A stretch of 64,000 bases of DNA from Brachyspira sp. (lineage in GTDB: Bacteria; Spirochaetota; Brachyspiria; Brachyspirales; Brachyspiraceae), in NCBI RefSeq assembly GCF_029258575.1, contig NZ_JARHYI010000154.1, positions 1 to 64,000 on the forward strand. Direction: 5' to 3'. How positions within the stretch are numbered: the stretch's first letter is position 1; every line of letters begins with the position of its first letter. The translations under genes were made by a program, and so were the position numbers. The notes under the pieces are model-generated. The model did no database searches, had not been told where the DNA came from, and was given only the letters and a program-made list of their open reading frames with translations. Shown here in pieces: positions 51,840 to 62,305 of the stretch.

Positions 51840-52325
51840 GAAAAAATATTAGAAAGTGAAATACTTATTCTAAGAGAATAAAAAATGATAGTAAAGATGA
51901 CTATAAAGGATTATGTTTTATACTTCAGGATAAAGAAACAATATATGCTTATGAACATGCTTTTGTGATGAAGAGGTAAAAAATGCTTTGAAAATCAATT
52001 AATAAGATATAAAAGTTATGGTTTTGTTTTATGAGCTTATTAGTTAAAGAAAATAATGAATTTATAGGAAAAGCTGAACTTACTATGTAAAAATATGTAA
52101 AAAATAGATAAAAAAATAAATGATAATGATGCACTTCTTGAAATAGGATATTTATTTAATAAAAATTATTGGCATATGGGATTAGTAACAGAAACTGCTA
52201 TAGTCTGTAAAGATTATGCTTTTAATGTTTTGAAAGAGAAAAGAGTTTATTCTATAATAAGATATAATGATACTGCATTGCAAAAAGTTACAATTAGAAA
52301 CGGTATGAAAATTATAATAATATAA
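51840..52325 (+). pseudogene. GNAT acetyltransferase remnant
   Basis: Frame-broken LESEILILRE / DYKGLCFILQDKETIYAYEHAF / LLVKENNEFIGKAELTM / NDNDALLEIGYLFNKNYWHMGLVTETAIVCKDYAFNVLKEKRVYSIIRYNDTALQKVTIRNGMKII. Confidence 0.75.
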
Positions 52326-52380
52326 TAAAATATTACTATAATATTTATTATATCATTATATATTTTGTGCTGAAAACAAT

Positions 52381-52414
52381 AAAAAAGAAATGACTAATTA
52401 AAGCCATTTCTTTT
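52381..52414 (-). terminator. Intrinsic terminator
   Basis: Minus strand AAAGAAATGGCTTTAATTAGTCATTTCTTTTTT. Confidence 0.6.
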
Positions 52415-52425
52415 ATAAAATTCAA

Positions 52426-54216
52426 TTAAAATTTGAAACTATTAATCTGAGTAACCATATCCTCTATTTTACTTCTCACTTCTTTAGTAGAACTTGCATT
52501 AGATTCAGCCAAAGTACTATTTTCACCTGTTATAGAATTTAATTGTATCACAGAAATATTTATCTGATTAATACTATCAGCCTCCACAACAGCACGTTCA
52601 GATATTGAAGTCAATTTAGTAAGCATATCTTGAGCCAAAGCCTCAATATCACCAAGTATCTTAGATGATTTTTCTACAGCCTGATTTCCTATATCTACTT
52701 TACTTAAAGCATCATTAATAGTATCAGTTATATTTTTAGCAGTTTCATCTACATTTTGAGCAAGAGAACGTATTTCACTAGCTACAACAGCAAATCCCTT
52801 ACCTTGCTCTCCAGCACGTGCCGCCTCTACAGCAGCATTCAAAGCTAATATATTAGTTTGAAAGGCAATTGATTGTATAAGTTTAGTCATATCTGCTATC
52901 TTTTTACTCGATTCTAATATTTCATTCATACTATTTATAATTTCAGAAGAAGATTCAACACCTATTTTTGTAGCATCTACAACTTTAGTACTCATATTTT
53001 TAGCATCATCAGAATGAACATTAGTTTCATCAAGAGATGTTGATAATGATTCTATTAAACTTGATAATTCCTCAAGAGATGAAGCCTGAGTAGTACTTCT
53101 ATACGATAAATTCATAGTGCCTTCTGATACAGTATCTATTTCATTATTAATAAAATGAAGTGATTCTTGAATAAAATGAATAGAACTTCCAAGAGATTTC
53201 TGCATATCTTTAATACTATTAACCAAAACACCTGTTTGATCAGATTTTTTCAATAATTTTTCATCAAAATTGGCATTGAAATGCTTATCAGACATATTTC
53301 TAATAACCTCTATAGCCCTGTCCAATGTCTGAGATAAAGGATTAACATTAAACATTACAAGTAAGAACTGAATACACAAGAAACCTAAAGCTACTATTAC
53401 CATTATAATAGACAATGTAAATATTCTAGAATTAAGTCTTTTACTGCTTCCATTTCCTACAATAAGCCAAGGAGTATCATCTATTTTATAAACGGCTGTC
53501 CACTTATCTTTTCCTAATTTAACACTGTCAAGCTGAGGAGCATTAAATTCTGTATAAATAGTTCTCTGTTCATTAAATAACAAATTATTATCACTATGAG
53601 TGATAAATCTTCCGTCATTCAATGCTATAAAAAATTTACTTTCATTATCAGAAAGTAGTAATTGAGATATTCCTGTAAATGATATATCTATACCTATTAC
53701 ACCTTTAAGTAAACCATTAGACATAATAGCTCTGGATATAGTTATAACAATATCTCCTGTCTGAGCATCTTCATAAGGAGAACTTGTATATGATAAAGAA
53801 GGATTTTTAACAGCTTCAATATACCATTCTCTTGTAGTCTGGTCAAAATCTACTAATTTATCTCCAAATACTACTACTAATGTACCTCCGTCTTTATATG
53901 GAACAGTATCAGCAAAATATATATTTTTGATATCATTTCTTTTTCTCTTAAGTTCCTTAAAAGAATTAAGCATTTGAGTATAATCTGTTTCATACATACA
54001 ATAAGAACTTAAAACATCTATTTGCGAATTAAAATAACTAATCCAGCTTGTAACTAAAGTTTTATTTTCATATATACCTCCTCTTATATCCAAAGAAAAT
54101 TCATTCTTATATCGAGGTATAAAATATAAAATCAATCCTGTAACAATAATCGCTATAAAAATAGAAAAAGGAATTAAAAATTTTAGCATTAATAGATATT
54201 TCTTTTTATCATTCAT
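52426..54216 (-). CDS. Methyl-accepting chemotaxis protein
   Basis: Two TM segments, dCache-like sensor, [38 protein letters not shown] hairpin tip. Confidence 0.96.
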   Translation of the reverse strand: MNDKKKYLLMLKFLIPFSIFIAIIVTGLILYFIPRYKNEFSLDIRGGIYENKTLVTSWISYFNSQIDVLSSYCMYETDYTQMLNSFKELKRKRNDIKNIYFADTVPYKDGGTLVVVFGDKLVDFDQTTREWYIEAVKNPSLSYTSSPYEDAQTGDIVITISRAIMSNGLLKGVIGIDISFTGISQLLLSDNESKFFIALNDGRFITHSDNNLLFNEQRTIYTEFNAPQLDSVKLGKDKWTAVYKIDDTPWLIVGNGSSKRLNSRIFTLSIIMVIVALGFLCIQFLLVMFNVNPLSQTLDRAIEVIRNMSDKHFNANFDEKLLKKSDQTGVLVNSIKDMQKSLGSSIHFIQESLHFINNEIDTVSEGTMNLSYRSTTQASSLEELSSLIESLSTSLDETNVHSDDAKNMSTKVVDATKIGVESSSEIINSMNEILESSKKIADMTKLIQSIAFQTNILALNAAVEAARAGEQGKGFAVVASEIRSLAQNVDETAKNITDTINDALSKVDIGNQAVEKSSKILGDIEALAQDMLTKLTSISERAVVEADSINQINISVIQLNSITGENSTLAESNASSTKEVRSKIEDMVTQINSFKF

Positions 54217-54341
54217 ATATATTTCTCCGAATAAAACTCAATAAATAGTATAATTTTTTATTTTTATTGTCAAGTATATTTTTTGTATACATAATTTTAC
54301 TAAAAAATACTATGTTAATATGAAATTTAAAAAAAATCATA

Positions 54342-54378
54342 AAAAATGAGACTTAAAATTAATTAAGCCTCATTTTTA
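54342..54378 (-). terminator. Intrinsic terminator
   Basis: Minus strand AATGAGGCTTAATTAATTTTAAGTCTCATTTTTTA. Confidence 0.6.
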
Positions 54379-54399
54379 TTATTATAAATTAGTTATTTT

Positions 54400-56559
54400 T
54401 TAATTTTTTATATCGAGTAAATCATCTCCAACATTTATGGAACTAGAATTAGTTTCATCTATATTGGAATAATCATCAGAATTTGTAACTATAATAGGTG
54501 TTATAACAGGATATCCTGCATTTTTAATACCTTCAATACTAAATTCTAATAATAAATCACCCTTCTTAATTTTTTGTCCTTCTTCTATATGTGAAGTAAA
54601 ATGTTCTCCATTTAACTTAACTGTATCCATACCTACATGTATCAATAATTCAACACCATTATCAGAAGTTAAACCTATAGCATGTTTAGTAGGGAAAGCA
54701 GTTTCTATTACACCGTCAAAAGGAGCATATACTTTACCTTCAGTAGGTTCAATAGCAACACCCTTACCCATAGCACCGCTTGAGAAAGCCTCATCTTGTA
54801 CATTTGATAATTTTACTATTTTACCATTTATAGGAGCATATACCTTATAAGCAACTTTATTTGAAACTTCTTTTTTCTCTTCTTTTTTATTATCTGAAGT
54901 TTCCTTTTTAGTTTCTAAATCTCCATTATCTGATATATCTTGATCACTTATAGGATCCTGTAAATAATCTTCTAATTTTGATTTTATTACAGTAACTTTA
55001 GGACCGTATATTACCTGTATACCGTTTCCTTTCTTAATGATTCCTGCAGCACCGCTAGCCTTTAATGAAGCATCATTAACTTTACTAGGATCAAATACTG
55101 TTATACGAAGTCTTGTAGCACAGCAGTCAACATCGCTTATATTTTTCTTACCGCCAAGTCCTGCAGTGATTAAAGGAGCTTCTTCATATTGGAATAAAGG
55201 ATTAGTATCAACAGCTTCACCACTTGCAGCAGCCTTAGCAGCAGCTACATCAGCTCTTCTATACAATTTAGGCTCTTCACTATCAGGTTCTCTTCCAGGT
55301 GTTTTCCAGTCAAATTTCTTTATTAAAGTAGAGAATAATAAATAATATATAAAGAAGTAAGCAGCACCTACTATTACAATCCATACCCAATTAGTTTTAG
55401 CATTTCCTTGTATTATTCCAAATAAAAATAAATCTATTAAACCACCTGAGAAAGTTTGACCTACTGTAACATTAAGTATATGCATAAGCATAAAAGATAC
55501 ACCAGCAAGTAAACAGTGAATAGCATAGAATATAGGAGCTACAAATATAAATGTAAACTCTATAGGTTCAGTAATACCAGTAAGCATTGCTGTTAAAGCT
55601 GCTGAGAAAAGTAAAGCACCTACAACCTGTCTTTTTTCAATTCTAGAAGTTCTATACATAGCCAAAGCAGCACCTGGTAACCCAAATATCATAAATGGGA
55701 ATTTACCAGTCATAAATCTAGTAGCTTCAACACTGAATGAAGTTGTTGTAGGAGAGCCTAATTGAGCGAAGAATATATTCTGAGCACCTTCTACTAATGT
55801 ACCATCTATCATCATAGTACCACCCAAAGAAGTCTGCCATAATGGTGTATAGAATACATGATGAAGTCCGAAAGGTATCAATGCTCTTTCTATTATACCA
55901 TAAAATAATGTACCCACATAACCAGAACCAGCTATTAAATCTCCCAATTTATTCATTATAACCTGTACAGGAGGCCATACATAATACATCAATATACCAA
56001 CTATTAAAAATACTATTGAAGATATTATAGGAATAAATCTTGTACCGCCGAAAAATGATAATACTTGAGGAAGTTCTATAGTATAATATCTGTTATGCAA
56101 AGCAGCGACTCCAAGTCCAACTATTATACCACCGAATACACCCATTTGAAGCGATAATATACCAACAACATTAGTAGTAGAACCAGCTAAAAGTTTATCA
56201 GCTCCCCCCATAACTGTTATCATCTTACCTATAGAAGCATGCATTACAAAAAATGCTATAGCACCTGATAAAGCAGCAACCTCTTTTTCTTTCTTTGCCA
56301 TACCTATAGCTACACTCATAGCAAATATAATAGGTAAATTGGCAAATATTATATTACCAGCCTCACTCAATACCGATAATATATCATAGGCAATAGTTCC
56401 AGGACCTAAAATACCCATTAAATTATAAGTTTCAAGCATTGTGGTATTAGTTAATGAACTTCCCACTCCAAGAAACAGACCTGCTACGGGAAGTACAGCT
56501 ATAGGAAGCATGAATGATCTTCCTATTCTTTGTAATACACCGAAAATTTTATCCTTCAT
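54400..56559 (-). CDS. PTS glucose/N-acetylglucosamine-type transporter EIICBA
   Basis: EIIC LQRIGRSFMLPIAVLPVAGLFLGVG, GITEPIEFTF; EIIB DVDCCATRLRITV; EIIA GVAIEPTEGKVYAPFDG, FPTKHAIGLTSDNGVELLIHVGMDTV. Confidence 0.95.
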   Translation of the reverse strand: MKDKIFGVLQRIGRSFMLPIAVLPVAGLFLGVGSSLTNTTMLETYNLMGILGPGTIAYDILSVLSEAGNIIFANLPIIFAMSVAIGMAKKEKEVAALSGAIAFFVMHASIGKMITVMGGADKLLAGSTTNVVGILSLQMGVFGGIIVGLGVAALHNRYYTIELPQVLSFFGGTRFIPIISSIVFLIVGILMYYVWPPVQVIMNKLGDLIAGSGYVGTLFYGIIERALIPFGLHHVFYTPLWQTSLGGTMMIDGTLVEGAQNIFFAQLGSPTTTSFSVEATRFMTGKFPFMIFGLPGAALAMYRTSRIEKRQVVGALLFSAALTAMLTGITEPIEFTFIFVAPIFYAIHCLLAGVSFMLMHILNVTVGQTFSGGLIDLFLFGIIQGNAKTNWVWIVIVGAAYFFIYYLLFSTLIKKFDWKTPGREPDSEEPKLYRRADVAAAKAAASGEAVDTNPLFQYEEAPLITAGLGGKKNISDVDCCATRLRITVFDPSKVNDASLKASGAAGIIKKGNGIQVIYGPKVTVIKSKLEDYLQDPISDQDISDNGDLETKKETSDNKKEEKKEVSNKVAYKVYAPINGKIVKLSNVQDEAFSSGAMGKGVAIEPTEGKVYAPFDGVIETAFPTKHAIGLTSDNGVELLIHVGMDTVKLNGEHFTSHIEEGQKIKKGDLLLEFSIEGIKNAGYPVITPIIVTNSDDYSNIDETNSSSINVGDDLLDIKN

Positions 56560-56805
56560 AATAAAGACTCCAGATTGTTAAAATTTTTTGATATTATAAT
56601 ATTATGTATACTTGTATCACATATATAAATTATAAAGTCTTATATTAAGTATAATAATTTTTTTTATAATTGTATACATTTTTTGATATTAATTTTATCT
56701 TTAATCATCAATAATATGATTTTTTACCAAATAATCACAAATTTTGATGATAAAATATATAACATTATATTATGTAACAAAATCTTATAATGTATAATCA
56801 ATATT

Positions 56806-58068
56806 TTAAGATGATTTTATATTGAGTATAGGTTTTAATCTGTCTATTATTTCCGCTGTAGGTTCTATAAGTTTCTCTATTTTCTTTGAATTTTTATAAG
56901 CCTGCGGTGCTTCATCTAATGTATTTTTTGAAATACTGCTAGAATAAATGCCTTTCATAGAATCAACAAAATCTTTCATATTTATTTGCTTTCTCGCCTG
57001 CATTCTTGATAAAACTCTGCCTGCTCCATGTGGTGCCGAATAATTCCAATCATCATTGCTTTTACCATCGCATATAAGTATACCATCACGCATATTAAAA
57101 GGTATTATCATCTTTTCTCCCTTATAACTTCTTATAGCTCCCTTTCTTATGATAAAATCTTCAAAATCTATAAAATTATGTACTGATGAAAAGCTATAAT
57201 CTGTTTTTATATCAAGAGCATCTTTTATAATTTGAAGCATAGTTTCCCTATTTACCTTTGCATAATACTGTGCTGTTACCATATCTATGCAGTAATCAAA
57301 CATAGCTTTGCCATATATATAATCACCGCTTTTTATTATTTCGCTGTACTCATTATATTCTTTTGTATTTTTATCCTCTATATTATGAACACTATTAATA
57401 AAATCTTTTGCTTCTTCTATTCTTTTTTTATTTTTTCTTATATGATATTCGCAAATCATTTTTCCGAAATTTCTTGAACCAGAATGTATTGTAAGAAAAT
57501 AACTTTTATTTAAAGACTCCCCTATCTCTATAAAATGATTTCCACCTCCGAGAGTACCTATTGAATTATTGAATTTTTCCATATCCATTTCTATTCTGGC
57601 ACATAGATTTTCTATATAATTTTTATCAATATTAAAAGTCCCGAATTTAGTATTATATTTTTTATTGTATTTTATTACAAAATGTCTTATAAGTTCATTT
57701 AATTCTTTAAAATTAAAAAGATTATTAAAATTTTTCTTATGAGTTTTATGTCCCATAGGAATATTCTGCTTTATAGTTTTATCTATTTTTTCTAATGAAA
57801 TTTTTTTTATATCATTATTTAATTTGGAAGAAATCATTCCGCAACCTATATCAACGCCTATATGAAAAGGATTCACTCTATCAGTTAAAGGCATAGTAAA
57901 ACCTATAACTATACCCTTTCCTATATGAGTATCAGGCATTATTCTTACCTTTACATCTTCGCTTACTTTTTCATTTAAAATACTATATATTAAACTGTAG
58001 GATTCTTCATCAACATTATCAGTAAAAATTTTACAGTCTTTATTGTATTTGCCTTTCAATTCTATCAT
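56806..58068 (-). CDS. rtcB: RtcB-family RNA ligase
   Basis: MPDTHIGKGIVIGFTMPL; HIGVDIGCGMIS; GTLGGGNHFIEIG; HSGSRNFG; YSAPHGAGRVLSR. Start at 58068 after AGGAGG. Confidence 0.93.
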   Translation of the reverse strand: MIELKGKYNKDCKIFTDNVDEESYSLIYSILNEKVSEDVKVRIMPDTHIGKGIVIGFTMPLTDRVNPFHIGVDIGCGMISSKLNNDIKKISLEKIDKTIKQNIPMGHKTHKKNFNNLFNFKELNELIRHFVIKYNKKYNTKFGTFNIDKNYIENLCARIEMDMEKFNNSIGTLGGGNHFIEIGESLNKSYFLTIHSGSRNFGKMICEYHIRKNKKRIEEAKDFINSVHNIEDKNTKEYNEYSEIIKSGDYIYGKAMFDYCIDMVTAQYYAKVNRETMLQIIKDALDIKTDYSFSSVHNFIDFEDFIIRKGAIRSYKGEKMIIPFNMRDGILICDGKSNDDWNYSAPHGAGRVLSRMQARKQINMKDFVDSMKGIYSSSISKNTLDEAPQAYKNSKKIEKLIEPTAEIIDRLKPILNIKSS

Positions 58069-58145
58069 AAAGAACCTCCTCATATTATGCAATATAAATA
58101 CTATAATGATAAAATTTGTAAAAAATTAAAAATAAACTTTTATCA

Positions 58146-59135
58146 TTAAGAATTTAATATAGAATTAACTTTATTAATCATTTTATCTCTTGTTTTATTC
58201 CTCAATTTTTTAATAGGAATATACCAAACAATTTTATCTATTAATTTATAGAATATACCTTTATATTTATTCATAGCAAATATATTCATATATTCAAATG
58301 TATTGTCTAAAAAAAATGGAGTGAGTGTAAAATATTCCCAAAATTTATTATAATATAAATTTATTCTGCAAGCATAATTATTATTTAGAGGCTTGTTATT
58401 AGCCCCAGCAAAATAAAATGTAACAATTTTTATTTTTCTATTTTTATCAGCATTTTTTACATAAGTATCAACACCAAAATCCATAAATTGTATTTTTTCT
58501 TTAAACAAAAAATACAATATATGTTCTTCTGTATATATAATATCTGAATATTTATTGACGCATTCATCAATTAGTTTTTCTATATTTTCTAAACCTATTT
58601 CTTCTCTTATCTTTTTTAAGTTAAATAATAGCACACCGCTAGTTAAATATTCATTATTTGGATCTTTTATGCCGATGCTATTTAACCATTTTTTTAAATC
58701 TTCTGGCAATTTAGCTACAAATATTTGTGGAATACAATATAAATTTGATATATCAAAATTATACACATTATATAAATTATCTAATATTATAGAGTCAGCA
58801 TCAATTAATAGAATTTTATCTAAATCTTTGAATAAAAATGGTATATCCAATTTAAAAAATACACTATAATGCCAAGTATGTTTAGATTTTATTGTATCAC
58901 TTATATTTTTATATTTTTCTATATTAGTTGATTTATAAAAACTTATTTCACAATTTTTTATTTCTTTTAATTGCATTATTTTTAATTTATTTTCATTTGT
59001 GATATCTACTTCAATGATATGAAAATGAAATTTATCTTCATCATTAGAATTCTTTAATACTGAAACTATTAGAGCAGACAAATAGTTTACAAAATTATTA
59101 TCTGATATCAAGCATATATTCATTGTTTCATTCAT
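58146..59135 (-). CDS. Glycosyltransferase family 8
   Basis: CLISDNNFVNYLSALIVSVLKNS; KILLIDADSIILDNL (DxD); YLTSGVLLFNLKKIRE. Confidence 0.9.
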   Translation of the reverse strand: MNETMNICLISDNNFVNYLSALIVSVLKNSNDEDKFHFHIIEVDITNENKLKIMQLKEIKNCEISFYKSTNIEKYKNISDTIKSKHTWHYSVFFKLDIPFLFKDLDKILLIDADSIILDNLYNVYNFDISNLYCIPQIFVAKLPEDLKKWLNSIGIKDPNNEYLTSGVLLFNLKKIREEIGLENIEKLIDECVNKYSDIIYTEEHILYFLFKEKIQFMDFGVDTYVKNADKNRKIKIVTFYFAGANNKPLNNNYACRINLYYNKFWEYFTLTPFFLDNTFEYMNIFAMNKYKGIFYKLIDKIVWYIPIKKLRNKTRDKMINKVNSILNS

Positions 59136-59303
59136 TTGGATACTCTATATAAAGTTAAGAATCTTCTAATTTAATTAAAAAATTATATATTATTTAATTA
59201 ATAAAAACAAATAAAAGTTGACAAAATATTAACATACAGTATTATATATAAATACAATATTTTGATACAGAGTTAAATAAGTTAAATAAAAAGAGAAAAA
59301 CAA

Positions 59304-60212
59304 ATGATTAAATACAGAGAAATTAATTGCAAATCTGCTCTCAATAAAGTAGATAATGAATACGGATTCTGCTATGATTTAAATATATACAGAGGCTGTC
59401 TTCATAAATGTTATTACTGTTTTGCTGTTTATTCTCATAAATATATTAACTCTAAAGATTTTTTTGGAGAGATATTCGTAAAAAAAAATATTGCCGAAAT
59501 ATTGGAAAAAGAATTATCATCAAGGAATTGGAATAGAGATATAATTAATCTTGGAAGCGTTACAGATAATTATCAGGAAGCAGAAAAAGATTATAAACTT
59601 ATGAGAGATGTTTTGAAACTTCTTATAAGATATAAAACTCCTATGTGCATATCAACAAAAAGCGACTTAATATTGAGAGATTTTGATTTGATAGATGAGC
59701 TTTCAAATATAGTGCCTGTGAGAATAGCATCTACTATAACAACATTAGATGAAAAGTTATCAGCTTTAATAGAGCCTAATGTAATAAGCCCTGAAAAAAG
59801 ATTAAATATGCTAAAAGAGTTTAAAAAGACAAAAGCAATAGTTGCAGTTCATACTATGCCTGTAATGCCTTTCATAACTGAAGACTCTATTGAAGATATT
59901 TTCAAAAAATCAAAAGAATATAGAATAGATTACTGTGCAGCTGATGCTTTGAAATTAAGAGGCGAATGCAGAAAAATATATCTCAATTTTGTAAGGCAGG
60001 TATTTCCAGAGCATTATAAAAAATATCTATATATTTACGGTTCTAATGGCATTCTTAAAGATGAGTACAGAGAAAAGCTATATAATAAAATAAAAGCCTT
60101 AGAAAAAAAGTATAATATCACATATAAAACCAAAGAAGAACTCAATACTGAAGACAGCGTTTATAATAGATACAATAATAAAACTCTAGAAGAAGCTCCT
60201 ACACTATTTTAA
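59304..60212 (+). CDS. Radical SAM protein, SplB-like/Rv2578c-like
   Basis: DLNIYRGCLHKCYYCFAVYSHKYI (CxxxCxxC); NLGSVTDNYQEAEKDYKLMRDVL; ISTKSDLILRD. Confidence 0.9.
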   Translation: MIKYREINCKSALNKVDNEYGFCYDLNIYRGCLHKCYYCFAVYSHKYINSKDFFGEIFVKKNIAEILEKELSSRNWNRDIINLGSVTDNYQEAEKDYKLMRDVLKLLIRYKTPMCISTKSDLILRDFDLIDELSNIVPVRIASTITTLDEKLSALIEPNVISPEKRLNMLKEFKKTKAIVAVHTMPVMPFITEDSIEDIFKKSKEYRIDYCAADALKLRGECRKIYLNFVRQVFPEHYKKYLYIYGSNGILKDEYREKLYNKIKALEKKYNITYKTKEELNTEDSVYNRYNNKTLEEAPTLF

Positions 60213-60237
60213 AAAATTCAAAACCTAATAAAAGCTT

Positions 60238-60440
60238 GGGCGGGTGCCTAAATTTTTAAGTACGCTATAAAGATAATTAAATTTAAATTTTGTAATAAAG
60301 TGATAAAGAATAAAGGGCGGGGTATGTAAATTAAGTTTTAAATTTTATTCTCACTCCCCACCCTCTAGGTTTATAACTTTAATTTACAATTTTTGTATTA
60401 TTTCTCTTTTTAACTCTACACTGTTATTTCTGCTGCCCAC
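60238..60440. repeat. Intergenic cluster of CCCRCCC elements in inverted arrangement (locus 2)
   Basis: + strand order: GCTTGGGCGGGTGC, AAAGGGCGGGGTATGTAAAT, CTCCCCACCCTCTAGG, CTGCCCACCCTAGCTTT. Convergent intergenic region. Confidence 0.6.
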
Positions 60441-60614
60441 CCTAGCTTTATTTAAACTTATTGCTTACATAATGCATAAAGATTTTTATATGTTGATAAT
60501 AAAAATTACTTTATTAATAATTAAAAAAATATTGCTTCAAGACTCTGACTCTCGATTTTTTAATTTAATAATCTTAAAATATATTGAGTATTTATAAAAC
60601 GCTCAAAATTTTTA

Positions 60615-61376
60615 TTATTCAGCACCTAATTCTCTTAACTTTTCTAATGCTGCATCTTCATTGGCATAATATAAAACACCATCGCCGTCTTCATCAGTGC
60701 TGTTTACATCTATACCCAAATCTTTAACCAAATATTCAAATACTTCTACATTGTCATTCAAAGCCGCCATATGAAGTCCGTTTGCACCAGTCGTATTTGT
60801 AGAATTTACTAAATCAGGATCGCCCTGTATAAGCATTCTTAATACATCAACATTACCAGTACCGCAAGCCCATAAAAATACATTCCAGCCATCATGATCT
60901 AAAATATAAAGATCTGCCCCATTATCAAGCAAATATTTCATTATACCCAAATCTCTATAAAATGTAGCAAACATTAAAGGTGTAGCACCTCCTGCTGAAT
61001 AGTTGTCGTCCATAAACTCGCTGTATAAAGAATTTTCACCGTAAGTTTGATTGATATCCTCACCTTCTTCTATCAATTCCATAACTCTTTTTAAACTATG
61101 ATTCTGTATAGCTTCAAATATATCATACTCCTCGCTGTATTCTCCTTCCTCTCTTCCTGCATAAGAAAGAGAAGTATCCATATTAACAAATTTACCCTGA
61201 ATTTTTACAACATTAGTATATGTTTTATGATATATATTTTCAGGAACACTTACATAAGAAGTTTTACTATTAATACTTACATTAGACTCTTCTTTTTTAC
61301 CGCATGATATAATTAAAATAATTGATAATAATAAAGAAATCAATAATATGTTTTTTAATACTTTTATCCTTTTCAT
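60615..61376 (-). CDS. Ankyrin-repeat lipoprotein
   Basis: Lipobox IIISCG; ankyrin units GGATPLMFATFYRDLGIMKYLLDNGADLYILDHDGWNVFLWACGTGNVDVLRMLI, GANGLHMAALNDNVEVFEYLV. Confidence 0.9.
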   Translation of the reverse strand: MKRIKVLKNILLISLLLSIILIISCGKKEESNVSINSKTSYVSVPENIYHKTYTNVVKIQGKFVNMDTSLSYAGREEGEYSEEYDIFEAIQNHSLKRVMELIEEGEDINQTYGENSLYSEFMDDNYSAGGATPLMFATFYRDLGIMKYLLDNGADLYILDHDGWNVFLWACGTGNVDVLRMLIQGDPDLVNSTNTTGANGLHMAALNDNVEVFEYLVKDLGIDVNSTDEDGDGVLYYANEDAALEKLRELGAE

Positions 61377-61443
61377 AAACACCACCGTATATTAATTAAT
61401 AATTTTGAATTATTATACAATAAAAACAAATTATTTTCTATTA

Positions 61444-61650
61444 TTGCTAATAAAAATTGCTCGCCAATTGAGTCTAGCAAATAAATTTACTAGACGCTCA
61501 CAATTTTTTAATCTGTTGCTAATAAAAATTGCTCGCTAATTCAGCGATAGCAAATAAATTTACTAGACGCTCACAATTTTTTAATCCGTTGCTAATAAAA
61601 ATTGATTCATTAAATAATTAAAAAATCTCGCTTTTAGGCTCTAGTAATAG
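61444..61650. repeat. Tandem 72/73-bp direct repeat (2 full units plus partial third)
   Basis: TTGCTAATAAAAATTGCTCGC.AATT..G....AGCAAATAAATTTACTAGACGCTCACAATTTTTTAATC.G repeated at 61444 and 61516, with a partial copy at 61589. Confidence 0.85.
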
Positions 61651-61716
61651 CATTAATATACGATTGATTTTTCAGTATATTTATCTTAAACATACATTAA
61701 CACATTTATAGAATAT

Positions 61717-62160
61717 AGACAATTTTTATTTTTCAGAACCTGGCTCTTTTAGCTTTTCTATTACAGCATCTTTAACAGTATCGCAAGCCCATAAAAAAGA
61801 ATTCCACTCATCAGTATCTTTAATATAAGGATCAGCCCACTATCAAGCAAATATTTCATTATACCAAAATCTATATAAAATACAGCAAATCAAAGGTACA
61901 GCATTTTCTAATTCCATAACTCTTTTTAAACTATGATTTTCTATAGTTTAAAATATATCATAATATTTACCGTATTGTCCTTCCTCTTATTTATAGAAAG
62001 TAAATTATTATCATTAACATATTTACCCTAAATATTTACAACATTACTATAAGTTTTATGATATATATTGTCTGAATTACTTACATACAAAGAATTATTA
62101 TTTATACTATACTCTTCTTTTTCACTACCTAAAATTAATAAAGCAATAATTATAGTAAAA
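61717..62160 (-). pseudogene. Decayed duplicate of the ankyrin lipoprotein gene 60615..61376
   Basis: Segments such as CAATTTTTATTTTTCAGAACCTGGCTCTTTTAGCTTTTCTATTACAGCATC and ATAACTCTTTTTAAACTATGATTTTCTATAG match the intact copy but with indels and stops. Confidence 0.8.
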
Positions 62161-62245
62161 TAAATTAATAATCTAAAATATTATACTATATACAACAAAT
62201 GATTTTTATATATAAGAATAATTAAAGAATTTAAAATAAAAAAAA

Positions 62246-62288
62246 TACCATTCATAAAATGATATGAAACGGTATTTATTTTTTAATA
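62246..62288 (-). terminator. Intrinsic terminator
   Basis: Minus strand AAATACCGTTTCATATCATTTTATGAATGGTATTTTTTTTA. Confidence 0.6.
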
Positions 62289-62305
62289 TTTAAATTCTTA
62301 AAAAA

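Noticed and set aside
61444-61650. Possible CRISPR array
   Set aside because: Only two full adjacent 72/73-bp units with no unique spacers and no cas genes.
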